NCBI RefSeq assembly: GCF_000285495.1
Contig: NZ_HE610982.1
Span: 1-33,091, forward strand
Direction of reading: 5' to 3'
DNA from: Oceanobacillus massiliensis str. N'diop
GTDB lineage: Bacteria > Bacillota > Bacilli > Bacillales > Amphibacillaceae
Length of the DNA: 33,091 bases
Shown: positions 27,682 through 33,091 of the stretch, one piece after another
How positions within the stretch are numbered: position 1 is the stretch's first letter
How the letters are laid out: each line of letters opens with the position of its first letter
Notes under the pieces: model-generated
Database searches by the model: none
The model's input: the letters and a program-made list of their open reading frames with translations, nothing else
Told to the model about the DNA's origin: nothing
Made by a program: the position numbers and the translations under genes

Positions 27682-27822
27682 GTGACTTTAATTGAAAAAA
27701 TAGAAGAATGCCGTGAAGAAATGATTTCCCTTTCCTGCACAAATGACCTTACCTCTGAGGCAGTGATCGCTTCGAGTGTAAAACTTGATGAACTGATTAA
27801 TGAATACCAAAAGGCAATATGA
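27682..27822 (+). CDS. Spo0E-like sporulation-phosphorelay aspartyl phosphatase
   Basis: A 46-residue protein beginning with GTG at 27682, eight bases after AGGAGG. Sequence features: heptad-like N-terminal helix LIEKIEECREEMISL, a short turn (TNDLTSEA), and second helix SSVKLDELINEYQKA with the Spo0E-family signature S-x-x-L-D. Members dephosphorylate Spo0A~P and delay sporulation. Size and two-helix layout are typical. It is one of two + strand genes in the window; it lies divergent from sigW, with ~110 bases between its start and the SigW promoter, and converges on mvaK2 at a shared terminator. Confidence 0.88.
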   Translation: MTLIEKIEECREEMISLSCTNDLTSEAVIASSVKLDELINEYQKAI

Positions 27823-27856
27823 AAAGAGGACGGTATACAAAAAGACAAAAACAAAT

Positions 27857-27905
27857 AAAGAGACATTAATTTTTCAAGGACCTCCTTAAAAGTTAATGTC
27901 TCTTT
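27857..27905. terminator. Bidirectional terminator between the Spo0E-like gene and mvaK2
   Basis: A perfect 13-base-pair stem, AAAGAGACATTAA (27857-27869) with TTAATGTCTCTTT (27893-27905), flanked by TTTATTTT on the + side and by TTTATTTG on the minus side. It should end both converging transcripts. Confidence 0.88.
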
Positions 27906-27978
27906 TATTTTGGTTTATAGCAATGCGGCTATATATTCCAACAGAGCCTTACGTTATAATAAACAATCAATTCGGGAT

Positions 27979-29082
27979 TCAGTACTGCTCCATCGGCGAG
28001 GCACCTTGGCGGCTCGGCTGGATAGTCAATGGTTTAATCCCTGCTTCTTCCCATGCTTTCATTAATTCCAGCGCTTTTTCCTTGGAAGGCATAAAGGCAA
28101 TACCACAATCGCCCCCTCCAGCCCCGGATGGTTTTCCTGCTCCACCAAGCGATTCTGCGAGATCACATAGCTTGGTCAGTAAAGGCGTCTCAATCAATGT
28201 GTCTGCATTTCCGCCAACCGTGGCAAGCGCTTCTCGGTTCTGCTTGACACCTTTTAACAAAAGCGCAACATTATCCTCATCCATTCCTTTAAGAAAATCG
28301 CTTACTGCCCGGTCGCTGTTTTCAAGAAAGGATTGAAATGCATCTGGATGATCTGTTTTCAATTGCAGGATCTTATCTACAAGCTTCGACGTGGAAGCCG
28401 GTTTGCCTGTCCAGCCAACACAAAAATAGACATTTTTTGGCATTTCGATTTTCTGCAAGGAATAATATACCCAATCCATTTCAAGCAATGCTGATATGGA
28501 TTCACTCTCTACATAGGCATTTCTCAGCCACTCCGCCTGAAAGGAAGCATACTGCAGGAGACCACCAAAGGATGATGCGGCTACGTCCGCTCCAGAACCG
28601 TTTCCCTGGGTCTTCACATGCGAGATAGCGGCAAGCTTAAAGATAAGCTCTGAAGAGGGGTTATCAAGAAACCGATGCAGGATGGCCGATACAACCGAAG
28701 TTACGACCGCTGCGCTCGACCCCAATCCATATTTGATACCCGATTCATCATCAAGCTCACTGCGGATGGAGAGACTAAATGGTGCCAGTTCAACCTTCTT
28801 CTCCCTTAAATATGTACAAGAAATGGACATCGCGTCTCTGACAAATCCTACCCTGTTATCGTCGCTTGCGACTTCTACCTGATCCGTTTCGTATGACCAG
28901 CCAAGTTCATAAAGGCTGAAATCGTGCAAGGTGAGTTTATTTGAATCACTACCGTGAATAGTTGCATAAACAAAACGATCTACTGCCATCACTGCTAGAT
29001 GATGGTTTGGTTCCAGGACAGCGAATTCCCCTGCTATCATTAATTTCCCTGGCACTCTAATGGTAATTGGTCTATTCGACAA
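27979..29082 (-). CDS. mvaK2: Phosphomevalonate kinase
   Basis: A 367-residue GHMP kinase forming mevalonate diphosphate from phosphomevalonate and ATP. N-terminal RVPGKLMIAGEFAVLEPNH, ATP loop KYGLGSSAAVVTSV and the C-terminal SGAGGGDCGIAF motif are the family marks; the AGEFAVLEP form separates it from mevalonate kinase. No ATG is available at the start. I use TTG 29082 (SNRPITIRVPGK), nine bases after AGGGG; the TTG at 29091 would touch the binding site. It is the last gene of the operon, close behind mvaD. Confidence 0.94.
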   Translation of the reverse strand: MSNRPITIRVPGKLMIAGEFAVLEPNHHLAVMAVDRFVYATIHGSDSNKLTLHDFSLYELGWSYETDQVEVASDDNRVGFVRDAMSISCTYLREKKVELAPFSLSIRSELDDESGIKYGLGSSAAVVTSVVSAILHRFLDNPSSELIFKLAAISHVKTQGNGSGADVAASSFGGLLQYASFQAEWLRNAYVESESISALLEMDWVYYSLQKIEMPKNVYFCVGWTGKPASTSKLVDKILQLKTDHPDAFQSFLENSDRAVSDFLKGMDEDNVALLLKGVKQNREALATVGGNADTLIETPLLTKLCDLAESLGGAGKPSGAGGGDCGIAFMPSKEKALELMKAWEEAGIKPLTIQPSRQGASPMEQY

Positions 29083-29094
29083 AAAGTTCAACCC

Positions 29095-30072
29095 CTAAAG
29101 ATAGCTTATTCCCTGACCGGGTTTACTTAAAATCACATCGGTGACACCAGGTATTTCACGCAGTGTCTTTTCTACACTTTTTTCATGTTCCGGCAGGTAG
29201 AGAACCTTTACATTTGGTCCTGCATCAATCGTGAAATAAACAGGTATTCCGTTTGCTCTCATCTCCTGGACAGTCTGCATCACCCGCATCGTTAAATCAT
29301 TCCAATATGTAAAAGGAGGATCTGCTGCCAAGGTTGTAGCATGCATCTTCAAACAGTTCGCTTCTGCTATCTGGCCTGTTTTTTCGAAATCCTTCGTATG
29401 GATAGCTGCCTTTATTTCTTTTAAGTCCTTCGAAATGCTGTCAATCCATCCAGGATAGAATGGCGAAGTCTCCACCGTGCGCTTCATTCCAGCACGGCTC
29501 GACACTTTTTTGACTCTAGAGGAAAGGACTACTGCCGCCACACGGACATCCCAATGCTCAGCAGATGCAATTGGCACAGCAAATGAATCGGACCCATCTT
29601 CCTCACTTCCCATTTGCCATTCAGAAAATCCGCCATAAATGGAACGGCTGGCAGAACCAGATCCCTGCCTCGTAAGCCTGGATAGTTCCTGATCATTCAG
29701 CTCTAAGCCAATTGCCTTTGTTCCAGCCGCTGCCAGCGCCGCAAAGCCAGAAGCTGATGAAGCAAGTCCCGCAGCCGTAGGAACAGCATTTATAGAACGC
29801 ACATTGGCATAGAGATCTTCCCGGCCGGCCAAACGGCGAATCAGATTGAGAAACTGGGTCACACGATGATATGCGTCTCCTTCGACAGGTTGATCATCGA
29901 GTAAAAACCGGTCTTGCATCAAACCTTCCTGGAAGTCTACTGTTGTGGTTGTATAAAAGCCGTCCAATGTTAGGGAGAGACTGCTGTTGGTAGGCAGAAT
30001 CAGCGATTCATCACGCTTCCCCCAGTATTTTATCAAAGCAATATTTGTGTGTGCCTTTGCTGTTGCTTTCAT
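29095..30072 (-). CDS. mvaD: Diphosphomevalonate decarboxylase
   Basis: A 325-residue GHMP-superfamily enzyme making isopentenyl diphosphate by ATP-driven decarboxylation, the last mevalonate step. The N-terminus KAHTNIALIKYWGKRDESL, the serine-rich loop AGLASSASGFAAL, GSGSASRSIYGGF and the C-terminal YFTIDAGPNVKVL (catalytic Asp) are all present. ATG 30072 has AAAGGGAG upstream. Gene length is normal. It lies 39 bases after mvaK1. Confidence 0.96.
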   Translation of the reverse strand: MKATAKAHTNIALIKYWGKRDESLILPTNSSLSLTLDGFYTTTTVDFQEGLMQDRFLLDDQPVEGDAYHRVTQFLNLIRRLAGREDLYANVRSINAVPTAAGLASSASGFAALAAAGTKAIGLELNDQELSRLTRQGSGSASRSIYGGFSEWQMGSEEDGSDSFAVPIASAEHWDVRVAAVVLSSRVKKVSSRAGMKRTVETSPFYPGWIDSISKDLKEIKAAIHTKDFEKTGQIAEANCLKMHATTLAADPPFTYWNDLTMRVMQTVQEMRANGIPVYFTIDAGPNVKVLYLPEHEKSVEKTLREIPGVTDVILSKPGQGISYL

Positions 30073-30111
30073 CCCTTATCTCCCTTTTATCCCATTTCAA
30101 TCTATTTCTTT

Positions 30112-31074
30112 CTACTTCTGCTTTTTTAAAACAAATGGCCATACTGAAGTTGCACCATACTTTCTCAGTTTTTCTGCCAGCTGCTTCGAATGGACTTCAT
30201 TTTGGGCAAGCGCGATGATACAGCCGCCATTCCCGCCACCAGTTAGCTTCGCCCCCAATGCCCCTTCTTTTCGAGCGAAATAAATAAGCTTATTCAACCC
30301 AGAATCACTTACTCCAAGTGATTCCAATTCCTTTTGCGCTTCATTCAAAAGCTGGCCGAGGAATTGTTTACTTGCCTTCTCCAACGCGTGTTTGGCATGA
30401 TGCGTCAGCTCGCCGATACGGTCGATTTTACGTTGGATTCTTTTAGGTGCGGTTTTCAACAAATGTGCTACAGATGCTACGGAAGTCCGTGTATCACCGA
30501 CTCTTCCAGAATCTGCTACGATAAAATGAAAATCTTCACCGAGATCAATATAGTCAATTGGATTTTCCTTTTCGTACCACACTGGTGACTTCGATGTGAT
30601 TGTCAGTGTATCAATCCCACTGGGAGCTCCGTGCGCATACGTCTCCGCAACGTTTGCAAGCATTAGTAATTCTTCTTCGGAACATTCCCTCTCTGCATAG
30701 TCAAATATAGATCTGATCACAGAGATGGCGACAGAAGCACTTGAACCCAATCCTTTACCAGGCGGAATGGAGGAGTTAATCCGAATCAGCAAATCTTTAC
30801 AGGGAAACTCTAGATATTCGAGCGTTTCTTCTATACAATTCACAATCCCATGCAGAGATTCCGGTGCCAGATGAAGAGGTCCATGGTAAAAAGCACTATC
30901 AATTTTAACGAGACCCGGTACCCGTTCAATGATTGTTTCGACACCAATTAAAGGGAATGGAATAGCGATTGCTGGTTGTCCGTGCACAACTGCATGCTCT
31001 CCAATTAAAATTAGTTTACTATGAGCTATACCTATAGCTGTTTTCTCTGAAGTAGTTACTTTTTCTGCACTCAT
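30112..31074 (-). CDS. mvaK1: Mevalonate kinase
   Basis: A 320-residue GHMP kinase phosphorylating mevalonate. N-terminal GIAHSKLILIGEHAVVHGQP, ATP loop PPGKGLGSSASVAISV, catalytic Asp in GAPSGIDTLT and the C-terminal LTGGGNGGCIIAL motif are present; the GEHAVVHG string is specific for mevalonate kinase. ATG 31074 overlaps the mvaA stop by four bases (ATGA), so the two are translationally coupled. Confidence 0.96.
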   Translation of the reverse strand: MSAEKVTTSEKTAIGIAHSKLILIGEHAVVHGQPAIAIPFPLIGVETIIERVPGLVKIDSAFYHGPLHLAPESLHGIVNCIEETLEYLEFPCKDLLIRINSSIPPGKGLGSSASVAISVIRSIFDYAERECSEEELLMLANVAETYAHGAPSGIDTLTITSKSPVWYEKENPIDYIDLGEDFHFIVADSGRVGDTRTSVASVAHLLKTAPKRIQRKIDRIGELTHHAKHALEKASKQFLGQLLNEAQKELESLGVSDSGLNKLIYFARKEGALGAKLTGGGNGGCIIALAQNEVHSKQLAEKLRKYGATSVWPFVLKKQK

Positions 31075-32360
31075 TTTGTATACTCTTCCACCAATTCTTT
31101 AGCTTTTCCGACACGGATTTCTTTTTCTTCGATTAATTTCTCCGCAATGATATCAATCATCTCCCCTGAAGCCCCTGCTGCAATTGCAACCGAGCGGGAA
31201 TGCAGTGCCATGTGGCCCTTTTGAATACCATCCGTAGCTAATGCCTTCAAAGCTCCGAGATTTTGTGCCAAGCCAACCGCAACAATGACTTGAGCAAGTT
31301 CCTTGGCTGATTCTATCGACATGAGAGAAAGCGAAAGCTCTGCCAACGGGTGGACTCTCGTAGCTCCACCAACAGTTCCTATCGACATCGGCAACTCGAT
31401 TTCTCCCACGAGATTTCCTGCTTGGTCTTTAGACCATGTTGTCATCGACCCATAACTTCCATGACGTGCGGCATATGCATGTGATCCAGCCTCGACAGCA
31501 CGCCAGTCATTACCAGTTGCGATAACAACAGGGTCTATTCCATTCATGATACCTTTATTATGTGTTACAGCACGATATGGATCCGAAGCCGCGAATTCAT
31601 ATGCATGAATAACTCCATCACGGACTTCCTCTCCCGAATAATCTCCAGTAGAAAGCAGTTCAGGAGGAATCACACAACGGGCTCTTGCCAGACATTTATC
31701 CGCATAATTGGATAAAATTCGCAGATACACTTTTCCATTTGTGATTTCTTCAACAATCGGGGCAACGGATTCGACCATGGTATTGATTATATTTGCACCC
31801 ATGGCATCACAAGTATTGATATACATATGGACAACAAGCATTTTCCCATATGATGAATCTGAATCCTCATTAAGTATTCGGACATCCAGATCTTCAGCCC
31901 CACCGCCTCTGGAGACAATACTCGGGTATGCAGCATTCGCAGCATTGATCAATACTTCTTTTTCATTTAATATAGCCTGCTTTGCTGCATGAAAATCTGA
32001 ACAACCGACCACCTGAATCTGCCCTATCATGACTCTTTCCGTTGCTTCCGTATGAAATCCACCGGCACTTCTTACGATTTTGGCGATATGGCTTGCAGAA
32101 GCAACAACAGATGCTTCTTCTATTACCATTGGTATGACATAATCTTTCCCGTTTATGAGGAAATTCAATCCTAATCCAAAAGGAAGCTGAAAGGTACCAA
32201 TAACATTCTCAATCATTTTATCTGCGGTTTCAGTGGAAAGAGGTTCTTTTATATATAGGCTGCTCAATTCCTCAGCAGAGAAATCCAGCTCCTTTTTCAG
32301 AAGGTCCCGCCTCTGTTCAACAGACAAATTATAAAAACCGGGGATTCTGGAAGACTTCAT
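31071..32360 (-). CDS. mvaA: Hydroxymethylglutaryl-CoA reductase, class II bacterial type
   Basis: A 429-residue soluble reductase converting HMG-CoA to mevalonate with NAD(P)H. Start region IPGFYNLSVEQRRDLLKK, catalytic Glu in PMVIEEASVVASAS, MGANIINTM, Lys in YADKCLARA, Asp in ATGNDWRAVEAG, and His in GHMALHSRSVA fit class II HMG-CoA reductases (no membrane domain). In an operon with the three kinases/decarboxylase its role is biosynthetic, not mevalonate breakdown. ATG 32360 follows AAAGGA at nine bases. First gene of mvaA-mvaK1-mvaD-mvaK2. HMG-CoA synthase and IPP isomerase are not in the window. Confidence 0.97.
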   Translation of the reverse strand: MKSSRIPGFYNLSVEQRRDLLKKELDFSAEELSSLYIKEPLSTETADKMIENVIGTFQLPFGLGLNFLINGKDYVIPMVIEEASVVASASHIAKIVRSAGGFHTEATERVMIGQIQVVGCSDFHAAKQAILNEKEVLINAANAAYPSIVSRGGGAEDLDVRILNEDSDSSYGKMLVVHMYINTCDAMGANIINTMVESVAPIVEEITNGKVYLRILSNYADKCLARARCVIPPELLSTGDYSGEEVRDGVIHAYEFAASDPYRAVTHNKGIMNGIDPVVIATGNDWRAVEAGSHAYAARHGSYGSMTTWSKDQAGNLVGEIELPMSIGTVGGATRVHPLAELSLSLMSIESAKELAQVIVAVGLAQNLGALKALATDGIQKGHMALHSRSVAIAAGASGEMIDIIAEKLIEEKEIRVGKAKELVEEYTK

Positions 32361-32427
32361 CCTGGATCATCCTTTAATATCGTAATATATATTAAAATAC
32401 GTTATTTTTAAATTTATACTAAAATAA

Positions 32428-32457
32428 ATTATAACATGATATCCCTATTTTTTTCAT
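32428..32457 (-). promoter_or_regulatory. Probable mvaA promoter (extended -10)
   Basis: Minus strand TGTTATAAT: a perfect TATAAT (32428-32433) with the TG extension, and a weak -35 ATGAAA 18 bases upstream. It is ~65 bases before the mvaA start; the leader in between is AT-rich. Confidence 0.55.
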
Positions 32458-32530
32458 CCGAAGTATCTGCCTCTTTAAATAGACGCTAAAATGAACTGTA
32501 CCCATTATGTTAAAAAAAGCCCTAAAATGC

Positions 32531-32573
32531 AAATAAACAAGGTTGTATGTGACCATAGCGACCTTGTTTATTT
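32531..32573 (-). terminator. Hairpin after the tRNA cluster
   Basis: A perfect 13-base-pair stem, AAATAAACAAGGT (32531-32543) with ACCTTGTTTATTT (32561-32573), loop of 17. On the minus strand the stem ends in TTTATTT then GCATTTT, so the T run is broken but the position, 27 bases past tRNA-Lys, fits a terminator. Confidence 0.65.
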
Positions 32574-32599
32574 ACTGATACTGTATTCTATTAAAGTGA

Positions 32600-32672
32600 T
32601 GAGCCATGAAGGATTCGAACCTTCGACCCTTTGATTAAAAGTCAAATGCTCTACCGACTGAGCTAATGGCTC
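32600..32672 (-). tRNA. tRNA-Lys(TTT)
   Basis: A full 73-base cloverleaf: acceptor GAGCCAT/ATGGCTC, anticodon loop CTTTTAA with TTT, T-loop GGTTCGAATCC. The 3' CCA is not encoded (A-TCA follows), unlike the Gln, Tyr, Thr and Val genes here, so it must be added by nucleotidyltransferase. Last tRNA in the cluster. Confidence 0.97.
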
Positions 32673-32711
32673 GAAAAATATTTCTTGCTTAACCCTGCAT
32701 AGATAAAATGG

Positions 32712-32783
32712 CTGGGCCACCAGGATTCGAACCTGGGGTACACGGGATCAAAACCCGATGCCTTACCGCTTGGCTATAGCCCA
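32712..32783 (-). tRNA. tRNA-Gln(TTG)
   Basis: A 72-base cloverleaf: acceptor TGGGCTA/TGGCCCA, anticodon loop TTTTGAT with TTG, T-loop GGTTCGAATCC; CCA is encoded just after it. Confidence 0.97.
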
Positions 32784-32796
32784 ACAATAGTAGTGG

Positions 32797-32878
32797 TGGA
32801 GGGGGGCAGATTCGAACTGCCGAACCCTGAGGGAGCGGATTTACAGTCCGCCGCGTTTAGCCACTTCGCTACCCCTCC
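32797..32878 (-). tRNA. tRNA-Tyr(GTA)
   Basis: An 82-base class II tRNA with a long variable arm (CCCTCAGGG). Acceptor GGAGGGG/CCCCTCC, anticodon loop CTGTAAA with GTA, T-arm GGCAGTTCGAATCTGCC; CCA encoded. Confidence 0.97.
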
Positions 32879-32923
32879 GTACATATTGTTAACTATACTT
32901 CATTCAGTTATGCAAAAAAATGG

Positions 32924-32996
<73 letters not shown>

Positions 32997-33003
32997 AAAA
33001 TGG

Positions 33004-33076
33004 TGGAGGATGCAGGGCTCGAACCTGCGACCCCCTGCTTGTAAGGCAGGTGCTCTCCCAGCTGAGCTAATCCTCC
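33004..33076 (-). tRNA. tRNA-Val(TAC)
   Basis: A 73-base cloverleaf: acceptor GGAGGAT/ATCCTCC, anticodon loop CTTACAA with TAC, T-loop GGTTCGAGCCC; CCA encoded. Confidence 0.97.
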
Positions 33077-33083
33077 ATATTGG

Positions 33084-33091
33084 TGACCCGT
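33084..33091 (-). tRNA. 3' end of a further tRNA (probably tRNA-Glu), cut by the window edge
   Basis: Minus-strand ACGGGTC-A followed by CCA is a tRNA acceptor 3' strand plus discriminator. The acceptor string fits Bacillus-type tRNA-Glu, but only eight bases are visible. Confidence 0.5.

Overview
The window reads as a piece of a low-GC Gram-positive chromosome from the Bacillaceae, most like an Oceanobacillus/Virgibacillus-type organism (inference from gene order and protein sequence only). The core signs are the sigW-rsiW-cdaA-cdaR-glmM block, a glmS gene led by a glmS ribozyme, Bacillus-type ribosome binding sites with several TTG/GTG starts, a Spo0E-like sporulation phosphatase gene and a dense tRNA cluster. 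Nearly all genes are on the minus strand. The + strand carries only a broken arsenite permease gene and the small Spo0E-like gene.

Layout, left to right. (1) 1-3800: the start of an ankyrin-repeat protein gene, a lone IS605-type tnpB with a damaged C-terminal end, a lipoprotein gene of unknown role, and long non-coding stretches carrying a dispersed repeat. (2) 3791-17244: a metal-resistance island. It holds an arsR-arsB-arsC-arsD-arsA operon that continues into an A-type (HesB/IscA-like) protein gene and a CoA-disulfide reductase-rhodanese gene; a divergent ACR3-type arsenite permease gene broken by one missing A; merR-merA (mercury); and cadC-cadA plus cadD (cadmium). Promoters or operators are readable for ars, mer, cadC and cadD. 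(3) 17245-18155: a second long copy of the dispersed repeat, directly 3' of glmS. (4) 18156-27574: glmS with ribozyme and promoter, an S9-family peptidase gene set between glmM and glmS, then glmM, cdaR, cdaA, rsiW and sigW with a consensus SigW autoregulatory promoter. (5) 27682-32360: a Spo0E-like gene converging on a mevalonate operon, mvaA-mvaK1-mvaD-mvaK2. (6) 32600-33091: five complete tRNA genes (Val, Thr, Tyr, Gln, Lys in transcription order) and the tail of a sixth.

How it works together. The core block combines cell-wall precursor synthesis (GlmM and GlmS making the UDP-GlcNAc precursor), c-di-AMP synthesis (CdaA/CdaR) and envelope stress control (SigW/RsiW). The mevalonate operon supplies isoprenoid precursors. 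The island removes As(III), As(V), Hg(II) and Cd(II) by reduction or efflux under separate metal-sensing repressors or activators. It sits just downstream of glmS, a classic insertion point, and is flanked by copies of the dispersed repeat.

The observations most worth following are: the unexplained ~620-base dispersed repeat with its 20-21 base sub-units; the ars operon extension by HesB-like and CoA-disulfide reductase proteins; the permease frameshift lying exactly on a -1 slippery heptamer; the tnpB zinc-finger scramble; and the paired hairpins at 3534-3588.
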